From NCBI GenBank assembly GCA_045594105.1, contig JAZNXY010000045.1:1-54322 (forward strand): a stretch of 54,322 nucleotides of DNA. The letters are read 5' to 3'. Both the position numbers and the translations under genes were made by a program. Below, one piece after another: positions 1 to 7,147 of this stretch. The notes under the pieces were generated by a model. The model did no database searches. It worked only from the letters and a program-made list of their open reading frames with translations, and was not told the DNA's origin. Position 1 is the first letter of the stretch, and every line of letters starts with the position of its first letter. The stretch comes from URNF01 sp045594105. Its GTDB lineage: Bacteria > Bacillota > Clostridia > Oscillospirales > Acutalibacteraceae.

Positions 1-1
1 C

Positions 2-196
2 GGTATTGGCATTTCGTCAAAAGATCTGCCGCATATTTTTGATAGATTTTACCGTGCGGATAAAAGCCATTCCAAAGAAATCGGCGGCACGGGACTCGGT
101 CTTTCGATTGTCAAGCATGCGGTGCGTTTCTTAAATGCCACTGTCTCGGTAGAAAGCACCCTCGGCGAAGGCACCACCGTCAGAGTAGTGTTTTAA
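2..196 (+). CDS. Sensor histidine kinase, C-terminal end (partial)
   Basis: The last 64 residues of a two-component sensor kinase run in from the left edge. The visible part is the HATPase_c domain: GIGI (end of the N/G1 region), the F box DRFYRAD, the G2 box GGTGLGLSIVKHAV, and the closing strand GEGTTVRVVF before the stop. This domain binds ATP and phosphorylates a conserved histidine, which then passes phosphate to a response regulator. The sensor domain, histidine and partner regulator lie outside the window, so the signal cannot be named. The order is typical of PhoR/WalK-type kinases, but no assignment to one family is possible. Confidence 0.9.
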   Translation, partial: GIGISSKDLPHIFDRFYRADKSHSKEIGGTGLGLSIVKHAVRFLNATVSVESTLGEGTTVRVVF

Positions 197-199
197 ATT

Positions 200-347
200 C
201 GCACAAAGTATTTCGCCTCCCTTGCCTAAAGTGGAGTCGCGATGCAACTCCGTCGACATTTTGCTCGAGTGCATTGTCGTGCACTCGGTTTTGCTTTGCA
301 AAACACCGCAAAAGTCGCACACAGTTTTTCGCCTCCCTTGCCTAAAG
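200..347. repeat. Direct repeat pair with three small hairpins between
   Basis: A 32-base segment at 200-231 recurs at 316-347 with two differences. Each copy ends in CTTGCCTAAAG, the core of the dispersed palindromic repeat. Between the copies are three consecutive hairpins: 233-237 with 247-251, 266-273 with 280-287 (8-base perfect stem, CGAGTGCA) and 288-294 with 298-304. No coding function is visible. Confidence 0.7.
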
Positions 348-380
348 GGAGGTGGCTGAGCGAAGCGAAGTCGGAGGGAT
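331..380 (+). repeat. Dispersed palindromic repeat, left arm of the DUF559 unit
   Basis: The core CTCCCTTGCCTAAAGGGAG can fold on itself. It is followed by a GC-rich arm that ends in GTCGGAGGGAT just before the DUF559 start codon. An inverted copy lies at 744-788 on the other side of the gene. Repeats of this kind are scattered in many clostridial genomes (general knowledge). The paired arrangement is what the sequence shows. Confidence 0.75.
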
Positions 381-384
381 ATAA

Positions 385-741
385 ATGGAACGAAAACACA
401 ACCCCAAACTTACAGAAAACGCAAAAACATTACGTAAAAATATGACCAAAGAAGAGCGGCATTTATGGTATGATTTCTTACGAACATATCCTGTCCGCTT
501 TTTGAGGCAAAAAGTCATAGATACATACATCGCAGACTTTTATTGTCATTCCGCCAGATTGGTTATAGAACTTGACGGCTCACAACATTACGAAGAAAAA
601 GGACTACTGAAAGATAAAGTCAGAACTGAGAAAATAGAAAGCAGAAATTTGACGGTTATACGCATTCCTAACAACGAAATTAATCGTAATTTTAGTGGTG
701 TTTGTGAGTATATTGATTTGTGTGTGAAAAAAGCACTATAA
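385..741 (+). CDS. DUF559 domain protein, VSR/PD-(D/E)xK endonuclease-like
   Basis: This 118-residue protein has the DUF559 pattern: a basic N-terminus with LRKNMTKEERHLWYDFLR, then FLRQKVIDTYIADFYC, then LVIELDGSQH, then a Lys/Arg-rich helix and a short closing strand. The Asp in IADF and the ExD of IELDG fit the metal-binding residues of the very-short-patch-repair endonuclease fold, so DNA cleavage or nicking is plausible but unproven. The start is fixed by GGAGGG at 373-378, six bases upstream. That ribosome site is itself the end of the flanking repeat. The gene is bounded by inverted copies of one palindromic repeat and sits where mnmE often follows jag in Firmicutes. It looks like an inserted unit. 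Confidence 0.85.
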   Translation: MERKHNPKLTENAKTLRKNMTKEERHLWYDFLRTYPVRFLRQKVIDTYIADFYCHSARLVIELDGSQHYEEKGLLKDKVRTEKIESRNLTVIRIPNNEINRNFSGVCEYIDLCVKKAL

Positions 742-743
742 AA

Positions 744-788
744 TCCCCCACCGCCCTTCGGACGGAGCCCCCTTTAGGCAAGGGGGCC
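744..788 (-). repeat. Dispersed palindromic repeat, right arm of the DUF559 unit
   Basis: This is the inverted counterpart of 331-380. Read on the minus strand it has the same core (CTTGCCTAAAGGG) and ends in GGTGGGGGAT. GCCCCC at 767-772 pairs with GGGGGC at 782-787. The stem bases differ from the left arm but remain paired, which suggests the hairpin is under selection. Confidence 0.75.
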
Positions 789-800
789 TTAAAAAAACAA

Positions 801-829
801 AAAACCGACCTTGAAAATCAAGGTCGGTT
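801..829. terminator. Bidirectional terminator between DUF559 and jag
   Basis: A perfect 13-base stem (801-813 with 817-829, loop AAA) is flanked by T-rich sequence on the plus strand and by an A-run (791-803) that becomes a T-run on the minus strand. It can end both the rightward DUF559 transcript and the leftward rpmH-jag operon. Confidence 0.85.
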
Positions 830-847
830 TTCTTTTACACTTTTTTC

Positions 848-1708
848 TTACAGATCAATTCTGCCGTACAGGGAAGCGGAGCGTTCCGCTTCCGATTCGG
901 TTTTCTGCGGCGGTGTTGCACCGTCAGCCATCGGCAACGGGTTGCTGCGCGGTACAAACTGACGTACCGGTCTGCCTTCCGCAACCTCTGCTTCACGGCG
1001 TGCGGGGCGTTCGCTGCGTGCCTCTTCGCTTTCCTTACGCGGACGGCGGCGACGGGAAGCACGCTGCTGTTTTACGGGGTTATCGTCCGAAGGACCGATA
1101 ACAACGTGGCGGGCACTGTCGCTGCCCACACTCCAGGAGGTAGCGCCTTCAATATCCTGCACGGTGGTGTGGATGATGCGGCGCTCATACGGATTCATCG
1201 GCTCCAGAGAGGAACGACGGCCGGTTTTTGCCGCCTGTGCACCCATTTTCTTGGCGAGTGCAACCAAGGTTTTTTCTCTCTTTTCACGGTAATTGCCGAT
1301 GTCAATGTTGATACGGCAATATTCTTTGTCCACACGGTTCGCAACCAAACCCGCCAGATACTGCAGCGCATCCAGGGTTTCGCCACGACGGCCGATGATA
1401 AAGCCAAGATCTTCGCCTTCTACAACCAAAAGGCAGGTATCTTTTGTTTCGTTAATGGTAACGGTAAAGTCGTGAGCACCCATTTCGGTGAGCACGTCCT
1501 CCAAAAATGCCTTTGCGGCTTCGGCAGCACCGTCGATAACGGTACCTTTTACCTCAGCATCTGCACCGCCGAACAGACCAAAGGTCTTTTTCTGCGGCTC
1601 GGTGAGGGTTTCAAAACGGACAGACGCAGCCGGAACACCGAGCGCCTCCACAATTTTCGCCTGTGCCTCCTCGACGGTGGCGGCTTTCATAACCAGTTCT
1701 TTTGCCAT
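848..1708 (-). CDS. jag: RNA-binding protein Jag/KhpB
   Basis: This 286-residue cytoplasmic RNA-binding protein has the three-domain Jag layout. The Jag-N domain is at about 1-52, a KH domain with the GxxG loop IIGRRGE is at 104-110, and an R3H domain carries R176-x3-H180. In streptococci and relatives KhpB works with KhpA in post-transcriptional control of cell division and envelope synthesis (family knowledge). After residue 205 there is an unusual tail of about 80 residues, rich in Arg, Glu and Pro, with RRRRPRK. Its start overlaps the yidC stop by one base (TAATG), so the two are probably translationally coupled. It is the last gene of the leftward rpmH operon. The usual next gene, mnmE, is absent. 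Confidence 0.93.
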   Translation of the reverse strand: MAKELVMKAATVEEAQAKIVEALGVPAASVRFETLTEPQKKTFGLFGGADAEVKGTVIDGAAEAAKAFLEDVLTEMGAHDFTVTINETKDTCLLVVEGEDLGFIIGRRGETLDALQYLAGLVANRVDKEYCRINIDIGNYREKREKTLVALAKKMGAQAAKTGRRSSLEPMNPYERRIIHTTVQDIEGATSWSVGSDSARHVVIGPSDDNPVKQQRASRRRRPRKESEEARSERPARREAEVAEGRPVRQFVPRSNPLPMADGATPPQKTESEAERSASLYGRIDL

Positions 1709-2829
1709 TAGTTTTCTTCCTTTCCGTCATCTGCGGAGGTGGTGTCGGTGGGGGCAGATGCTTTTTTATTTTTCTGTTGTGCGGCAGCGGCCTTTTCTTC
1801 CGCTTCCTTTTCTGCTTTCAGCGCCGCTTCTTCTCTTGCACGGGATTCCGCAAGCCGTTTTTTGTCTTCTTTTTTACGCTGACGGCGTTCTTCATACTCT
1901 TTTTGTGCCTGTTCACGGATTTTGGTGGGGTTATAGATGTTATTTAATACCACCGTCTGCACGATAGCGAGCAGATTGGACAAAATCCAGTAAAGACCCA
2001 CACCGGCAGGTACGCCAAACGAGATAAACAGGGACATCAGCGGCATGGTCAGCATCATGGCATTGGGGGAACAACCACCTGCCTGTTGCGGCATGGTGCT
2101 CTTGGTATAATGCATCGAAACCAACGATGTGCCCAATGCGGTCAGACCGGACAAAATAGCAATCAGCCACAGCCAGCTGATACCGGTAAAACTGCCGGTC
2201 CACGGGGTTTCGAGCAGGGAAAGACCAAACACCTTAAACTCTTTTTGGGTCTCCACCATACTGTCATAGGTAGTATCCACATCCGCAACCTGCGCCGTGG
2301 CAAGTGCTTTTTTGATTTCAGCGGGGTGGTTTTCCACGTGTTTCAAAAGGGTAAGTTCCTTATAATATTCACTTTTGGTCTCCGCAGCGGTAACCAGCGG
2401 CTTATCGTCCTCGGTTTTGATTTCGGTAAGTGCGGTAATACTGCTGTCGATAGCGGTTTTCGGAATATCCTGCAGGTAGGTCAGCGGCTTATAAATCACC
2501 GCAATAACGCTCATAAGCACCAGCATCTGCACAATAGACGGCAGACAACCTGCGGTCATCTTAATGCCTTCTTTTTGGTACAGCTCCTGCTGTTTTTCCA
2601 TAAGTTTCTGCTGGTCGTGACCGTATTTTTTCTGCAGACGGTCAATGCGAGGTGCTAATTTTGCACGCTGCGCCTGCTGCTTTTGCTGATTCAAGGACAG
2701 CGGGAACATCGCCAGACGGATTACCACCGTAAACACTAAAATGGTCAGAAAGTAGCTGCCCATCCAGTCGTAAAACAGAGACATAATCCAGCCGAGCGGT
2801 TCAGCAAAGATGCTGAAAATCTTCATCAT
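1708..2829 (-). CDS. yidC: Membrane protein insertase YidC/SpoIIIJ/OxaA
   Basis: This 373-residue insertase places proteins in the membrane alone or with SecYEG. An early transmembrane segment (about 26-46) carries the conserved Arg38 in VVIRLAMFPL. The cytoplasmic coiled coil follows, with LAPRIDRLQKKY, and then further membrane helices. The segment between helices two and three (about 118-215) is a long charged extracytoplasmic insert. The C-terminus is a Lys/Glu/Ala-rich tail. The gene begins with two consecutive ATG codons preceded by GGAGG. It lies between yidD and jag in the classic order. Confidence 0.95.
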   Translation of the reverse strand: MMKIFSIFAEPLGWIMSLFYDWMGSYFLTILVFTVVIRLAMFPLSLNQQKQQAQRAKLAPRIDRLQKKYGHDQQKLMEKQQELYQKEGIKMTAGCLPSIVQMLVLMSVIAVIYKPLTYLQDIPKTAIDSSITALTEIKTEDDKPLVTAAETKSEYYKELTLLKHVENHPAEIKKALATAQVADVDTTYDSMVETQKEFKVFGLSLLETPWTGSFTGISWLWLIAILSGLTALGTSLVSMHYTKSTMPQQAGGCSPNAMMLTMPLMSLFISFGVPAGVGLYWILSNLLAIVQTVVLNNIYNPTKIREQAQKEYEERRQRKKEDKKRLAESRAREEAALKAEKEAEEKAAAAQQKNKKASAPTDTTSADDGKEEN

Positions 2830-2901
2830 TTCGGGGTTCCTCCTTTTTTCGTGGACCGTTTACACGGGAGGTGGGAGAGGTGGTTGGTAAACAGTCAGAA
2901 G

Positions 2902-3129
2902 TTATTTTTTCTCTTTTTTGGGTGGTACAGGATCGTAGCCGCCCTTAAAAAGAGGGTTGCACCGCAATATTCTCCAAACGGAAAGCGCAGTGCCCTTCAG
3001 TGCGCCGTGTACCTCAATGGCCTCCAACGCATACGCAGAGCAGGTCGGGGTAAAGCGGCAGCAGCCGTGTGAAAAACGTGACAGGTGACGCTGATAAAAA
3101 CGGATTATGCAAAGTAAAACGGTTTTCAT
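2902..3129 (-). CDS. yidD: Membrane protein insertion efficiency factor YidD
   Basis: This 75-residue membrane-associated protein shows the whole family signature: an N-terminal hydrophobic segment, FYQRHLS, CRFTPTCSAYALEAI and RCNPLFKGGYDPVP. YidD helps YidC-dependent insertion (family knowledge). Its ATGA start overlaps the end of rnpA by four bases, so it is coupled to rnpA. Length is normal. Confidence 0.95.
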   Translation of the reverse strand: MKTVLLCIIRFYQRHLSRFSHGCCRFTPTCSAYALEAIEVHGALKGTALSVWRILRCNPLFKGGYDPVPPKKEKK

Positions 3130-3467
3130 CCGTTCATCACGTCCAATTCACGTAATAACCGCCGCATAACGACGGCAAGCTCTCCGCTTTTACAAAAGGC
3201 GGTGGCGGCCCGTGCCACAAACACGAGATCGTATCCGTCTTTTATTTCGGGGGAAAGCTCTCTGTACGCCGCACGGATCACCCGACGGCAGCGGGAACGC
3301 TTGACTGCGTTTCCTGCTTTTTTACCGGTTGTGATACCCATTCGGGTATACCCCAAACGGTTTTTGCGGGCAAACACGATTATGAGCTTGTCGGCACGGG
3401 TGGCGCCACGGTAGTATAAAGTACGAAACTGCGTATTCTGCCGCAGGACCGTTTCTTTTTCCTTCAT
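3126..3467 (-). CDS. rnpA: Ribonuclease P protein component
   Basis: This 113-residue basic protein binds the RNase P RNA and helps it mature tRNA 5' ends. The RNR-type motif is visible as GKKAGNAVKRSRCRRVIRAAYRE, written here as two parts: GKKAGNAVKRS and RCRRVIRAAYRE. The YDLVFVAR strand follows. An N-terminal LRQNTQFRTLYYRG is typical of the family. It lies directly downstream of rpmH and is separated from it by a hairpin that may reduce its expression relative to rpmH. Confidence 0.95.
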   Translation of the reverse strand: MKEKETVLRQNTQFRTLYYRGATRADKLIIVFARKNRLGYTRMGITTGKKAGNAVKRSRCRRVIRAAYRELSPEIKDGYDLVFVARAATAFCKSGELAVVMRRLLRELDVMNG

Positions 3468-3504
3468 AAAGACGCCTCCCTTTTTTTGTTTTTCTACTTA
3501 CAAA

Positions 3505-3528
3505 AAAAGACCACATCAGTGGTCTTTT
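3505..3528 (-). terminator. Attenuator hairpin between rpmH and rnpA
   Basis: A 10-base stem (3505-3514 with 3519-3528, loop ATCA) directly follows rpmH and is followed on the minus strand by a run of Ts. Because rnpA lies just downstream, this is probably a partial terminator that lets ribosomal protein L34 be made in excess over RnpA. Confidence 0.7.
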
Positions 3529-3534
3529 AATGCA

Positions 3535-3669
3535 TTAGTAGGTCAGCTGTTTTCTGCCCTTTGCTCTTCTGCGAGCAAGCACCTTGCGGCCGTTAGCAGT
3601 AGACATTCTTTTACGGAAACCGTGTTCCATTTTGCGATGACGTTTTTTCGGTTGATAGGTACGAAGCAT
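3535..3669 (-). CDS. rpmH: 50S ribosomal protein L34
   Basis: This 44-residue, very basic protein begins MLRTYQPKKRHRKMEHGFR and continues RMSTANGRKVLARRRAKGRK, the standard L34 sequence. An AGGAGG ribosome site lies just upstream of the ATG. It is the first gene of the leftward operon rpmH-rnpA-yidD-yidC-jag and lies divergent from dnaA, as in nearly all bacteria. Confidence 0.97.
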   Translation of the reverse strand: MLRTYQPKKRHRKMEHGFRKRMSTANGRKVLARRRAKGRKQLTY

Positions 3670-3738
3670 ATTTCCGTCCTCCTTTCGCTATACGGTCAAA
3701 TATCGTCTGTAAAAAGACGCTTTACCTTGCAAAGATGT

Positions 3739-3768
3739 ATTATAAATCAATACTATATAAAAAGTCAA
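3739..3768 (-). promoter_or_regulatory. rpmH operon promoter
   Basis: On the minus strand, TTGACT (3768-3763) and TATAAT (3744-3739) are 18 bases apart, a near-consensus vegetative promoter about 70 bases upstream of the rpmH start. The rest of 3670-4026 holds only A/T-rich tracts and the dnaA promoter. No convincing DnaA boxes are seen in it. Confidence 0.75.
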
Positions 3769-3937
3769 GGTTTTTTTATTTTTTTTGCATTTCTGTGAGA
3801 TTTCACAAAATACGGGGAGGATACCCTGCGTTTTTGCCTTTTCTTTTCGCTAAAATACCGTTTTTTTAGCGGTTTTCGCAGGAAACGGAAAAAAATCACT
3901 TTTTTTCAAAAATAACAAGAAATTTCATTAAAAATGT

Positions 3938-3966
3938 TTGTCTTTTTATTTTTTTTGTGATACAAT
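3938..3966 (+). promoter_or_regulatory. dnaA promoter
   Basis: TTGTCT (3938-3943) and TACAAT (3961-3966) are exactly 17 bases apart and point at dnaA. Just downstream is ATAGGTATATATGC (3973-3986), which recurs behind the promoter of the polysaccharide operon. Confidence 0.7.
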
Positions 3967-4026
3967 TATAGTATAGGTATATATGCCCTTTTTTAACTAT
4001 AATTATCATTTACATAGGAGTAACAC

Positions 4027-5349
4027 ATGGAAACGATTAACGAAGCATGGGAGAAGGTTTTAGACTATCTGCAGAAAACCGCACAGTTTTCGCAGACCGC
4101 TTTTGACGTGTGGCTGAGCCATATTGAGCCCGCCGCCATTGAAAACGGTGAAATGGTATGTCTGGTACAGACCGATTTCCAAAAAAACACCATTGAACAG
4201 CATTACAGCCAGAAAATCATTGCCGCCTTCGAAGCGGTTTTAGGCATTCCGATGGGTCTCAAAATCTATTCGAGAGAGGGCCTTGCCAAAAAGAGCGATA
4301 AACCGCAGGGTTCAGAAACCTCGTCGGATTTTGAAAGTGCCTTTACCTTTGAAAACTTTATCATCGGCCCTTCCAATAAGTTTGCCTACGTTGCGGCACA
4401 GGCGGTTGCGGGACATCCTGCCGACCAGTATAACCCCCTGTTCATTTACGGCGGCACCGGTCTTGGCAAAACCCATTTGATGTACGCTGTTTGTAATGAG
4501 ATCCGCAGAAAGCATCCTACCTTCAATATTTTGTATATCAAGGGACAGACCATGATAAACGAAATTATTGAAAAGATTCGCAGCGGTGATGGGGAAGAGC
4601 TGCGTCAGAAATACCACGCAGTGGACGTTTTGTTGGTTGACGACATTCAGTTTTTAGCCGGCAAGGAAAGCACCCAGACCGAGTTTTTCCATATGTTCGA
4701 GTTTTTACATTCCAACAACAAGCAGATTGTGCTTACCTCCGACCGTCCGCCTAAGGATATTCCGTATCTTGACGAACGTCTGCGTTCCCGTTTTGAAATG
4801 GGCTTAAAAGCGGATATTCAGCCGCCGGATATTGAAACCCGTATTGCGATCGTGCAGAAAAAAGCGGAATCGCTCGGTTTTGAAATTTCCAACGAGATTG
4901 CGGAATATATTGCGGGGCAGATAAAGACCAATGTACGTCAGCTGGAAGGCGTTGTCAAAAACTTACGTGCACAATATATGTTAAACGGCGAAAAAATCAC
5001 CCTGCACGTCGCACAAAATGCCGTCAGGGATATTCGCTCGGACAACCAGCCCGTTTCTATTAGAACGGACAAGATTATCGAAGAGGTTGCACGCAGTATG
5101 CAGGTAACGGTGGAGGATATCCGTTCCGCAAAACGCAGTGCGCCCATTTCCCTTGCCCGTCAGATTGCACAGTATATCATCCGTACCATGACCGGTCTTT
5201 CTATGGAAAGCATCGGTGAAGAGTTTGGTGCCCGTGACCACTCCTCGGTGGTGTATTCCATCAAAAAGGTGGAAGAAAAAATGAAACAGGACCCCTCTTT
5301 CAATATTCTTGTCACCGATATTATTAAAAACTTAAGCGAAAACAACTAA
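4027..5349 (+). CDS. dnaA: Chromosomal replication initiator DnaA
   Basis: This 440-residue AAA+ ATPase binds DnaA boxes, polymerises on single-stranded origin DNA and opens the duplex. Domain I (about 1-75) is followed by a short linker. The AAA+ core has Walker A GGTGLGKT at 142-149 and Walker B LLVDDIQ at 202-208. The C-terminal DNA-binding domain contains the box-recognition signature ARDHSSVVYS. Length and order are normal. The ATG is preceded by AGGAG. The origin lies downstream, between dnaA and dnaN. Confidence 0.98.
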   Translation: METINEAWEKVLDYLQKTAQFSQTAFDVWLSHIEPAAIENGEMVCLVQTDFQKNTIEQHYSQKIIAAFEAVLGIPMGLKIYSREGLAKKSDKPQGSETSSDFESAFTFENFIIGPSNKFAYVAAQAVAGHPADQYNPLFIYGGTGLGKTHLMYAVCNEIRRKHPTFNILYIKGQTMINEIIEKIRSGDGEELRQKYHAVDVLLVDDIQFLAGKESTQTEFFHMFEFLHSNNKQIVLTSDRPPKDIPYLDERLRSRFEMGLKADIQPPDIETRIAIVQKKAESLGFEISNEIAEYIAGQIKTNVRQLEGVVKNLRAQYMLNGEKITLHVAQNAVRDIRSDNQPVSIRTDKIIEEVARSMQVTVEDIRSAKRSAPISLARQIAQYIIRTMTGLSMESIGEEFGARDHSSVVYSIKKVEEKMKQDPSFNILVTDIIKNLSENN

Positions 5350-5828
5350 ACGGTATACATATATAAAAACGGATACTTTGTTATGCGTTTTTATATATTT
5401 AATATAATACCTTATTATATTGGCTTTTTTAACGAAATATATTTTCCACAATTTCACAAAAAAAGTCGTAAAAAAGACTTTCCACAGAGTTTTTTGAACT
5501 TTACACAGACATTCAACAGGTTTTCCCCCTGCTTTTCACAGCACCCTGTTGAAAACCGCTGCCGTTTTCGTTAAAGTTTTTCACAAAGTTTTACGCAACT
5601 TTTAAGAACTTTTCACCCCGCTGTTAAAAACTAAAAAAAGAATAAACAGTTTTCAAAAACTTTTAACAAGCGGCAAAGAAAAACTTATACATAAAAAACG
5701 CAGTGGCTACAGGCAAAAGCAAAGTTTTCCACAGTTTCCACATCCCCTACTACTACTTCTGAAAATAGAGATATATATATCTATCTTTTGTTTGTATTTT
5801 AATTTTCCACCGAAAGGAAGTTGTTAAT
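5350..5828. other. Probable replication origin (oriC) between dnaA and dnaN
   Basis: This 479-base A/T-rich gap has no gene and many DnaA-box-like 9-mers. TTTTCCACA occurs at 5442-5450 and 5725-5733. Weaker forms are at 5478-5486, 5577-5585 (TTTTTCACA) and 5734-5742 (GTTTCCACA). Several other TTTCACA words lie between. The A/T-rich stretch 5762-5815, including the palindrome AGATATATATATCT, is the likely unwinding region. The position and content match the B. subtilis incC half of oriC. Confidence 0.85.
5725..5761 (+). other. Origin unwinding element: DnaA boxes plus DnaA-trios
   Basis: Two abutting boxes (5725-5733 and 5734-5742) are followed by a short GC-rich spacer TCCC (5743-5746). Then come five triplets CTA CTA CTA CTT CTG (5747-5761), and then A/T-rich DNA. 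This is the arrangement described for the bacterial basal unwinding system, where DnaA loads at boxes and extends along trios on one strand (written on the opposite strand as 3'-GAT-5' repeats). Confidence 0.75.
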
Positions 5829-6932
5829 ATGCAATTTATGTGTTCCTTAGAAGAATTGGTCCAGGCCGTTTCCAATGTCCAGCGTGCCGTTGCGGCAAAA
5901 AGTACCATTCCTGCATTGGAAGGTATTTTGGTACGTGCAACCTCCTCTGCCGTATACCTTGCGGGCTACGATATGGAATTAGGTATTACCACCACCATTC
6001 CTGCCGTTGTTAAGGAGACAGGTGAAATCGTTTTGTCCTCCCGTCTTTTTGGCGATATCGTTCGCAAAATGCCTGGTGAGAAGGTTGTTTTGGCAACCGA
6101 TCCGAAGGGCAATACCATTATCAAAAGCGACGTTACCAGCTTTACTATTACCGGTATCGGTTCAGAGGATTTTCCCGAGCTGCCCAAGGTGGATGACGGT
6201 GCCGGCTTTACCCTTTCGCAGCAGGTTATTAAAAGTATGATTCGTCAGACCATTTTTGCGGTAGCACAGCCCAATGATCCCCGTCCGATTTACAGCGGTA
6301 CAAAGTTTGAGCTGGCAAACGGTATCTTAAAACTGATTTCGGTTGACGGGTTCCGTTTGGCTATCCGTTCCGAAGCGGTAAATATCGGTGACGATATGCA
6401 GTTTGTGGTACCCGGAAAATGCTTACAGGAGCTGTTAAAGCTGATGGATGACGATGATGAGCCGGTCTCCTTTGCTGTAGGCAGACGGCATCTCGTGGTC
6501 AGTGTAAAGGGCTATGCGGTTATTTCCCGTTTGTTAGACGGCGAGTTTATGGATTATGAGAAAACGCTTAAAAACCAGGTTACCACCACGGTGTTTGCCA
6601 ACACCAGAATGCTGATGCAAGCGGTAGACCGTGCATCTCTTGTTATCAACGACCGTATGAAATCTCCGCTTATCTGTGATTTTGCGGATGATACCATTAA
6701 GATTTCCTGTTCCACACCGCTTGGCAGCGCCAGCGATATCGTAGACGTGAAAATCAACGGTAATGCGGAGCACATGGGCTTTAACAGCCGCTTCCTTTTG
6801 GATGCGCTGAAAAACAGTGAAACGGACGAGATCCGCATTGAGCTTGGCGGACCTTTGTCTCCCATTAAGATTTTACCGGCAGAGGGGGATTCCTTCTTGT
6901 TCCTGGTATTGCCCGTGAGGTTGAAAAAATAA
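5829..6932 (+). CDS. dnaN: DNA polymerase III sliding clamp (beta subunit)
   Basis: This 367-residue protein of three similar domains forms the dimeric ring that holds replicative polymerase on DNA. Family features seen are the start MQFMCSLEELVQAVSNVQRA, the segment GYDMELGI, the inner-strand SVDGFRLAIR, and the C-terminal pocket end LPVRLKK, where clamp-binding partners dock. A GAAAGGAAG ribosome site precedes the ATG. Its stop overlaps the next start by one base. Confidence 0.97.
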   Translation: MQFMCSLEELVQAVSNVQRAVAAKSTIPALEGILVRATSSAVYLAGYDMELGITTTIPAVVKETGEIVLSSRLFGDIVRKMPGEKVVLATDPKGNTIIKSDVTSFTITGIGSEDFPELPKVDDGAGFTLSQQVIKSMIRQTIFAVAQPNDPRPIYSGTKFELANGILKLISVDGFRLAIRSEAVNIGDDMQFVVPGKCLQELLKLMDDDDEPVSFAVGRRHLVVSVKGYAVISRLLDGEFMDYEKTLKNQVTTTVFANTRMLMQAVDRASLVINDRMKSPLICDFADDTIKISCSTPLGSASDIVDVKINGNAEHMGFNSRFLLDALKNSETDEIRIELGGPLSPIKILPAEGDSFLFLVLPVRLKK

Positions 6933-7147
6933 TGGAAACTGTAAAAATTGCTACAGAGTTTATCCGCCTTGACGACCTTTTGAAATTAACAGGTGTCGCC
7001 TCTACCGGCGGACAGGCAAAAGTTATGATACAAAGCGGTTTGATTCTTGTAAACGGAGAGGTTTGTCCGATGCGTGGTAAGAAGCTGCGTGAAGGAGATG
7101 CCGTTACCGTGCCGCACGAGAAGAGAGAGATAACCATTGCGTATTGA
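6932..7147 (+). CDS. S4-domain RNA-binding protein (YaaA family)
   Basis: This 71-residue protein is one S4 RNA-binding domain. The alpha-L motif is seen as IRLDDLLKLTGVASTGGQAK, followed by the loop LILVNGEVCPMRGKKL. YaaA is found between dnaN and recF throughout Firmicutes and is linked to ribosome assembly, but its exact role is unsettled (family knowledge). It overlaps dnaN by one base and recF by eleven, so all three are tightly coupled. Confidence 0.9.
   Translation: METVKIATEFIRLDDLLKLTGVASTGGQAKVMIQSGLILVNGEVCPMRGKKLREGDAVTVPHEKREITIAY

Noticed and set aside
3794..3807. TGTGA-GATT-TCACA resembling a CRP site
   Set aside because: The spacer is four bases rather than six, CRP-type regulation is not expected in this group, and it lies in an A/T-rich tract.
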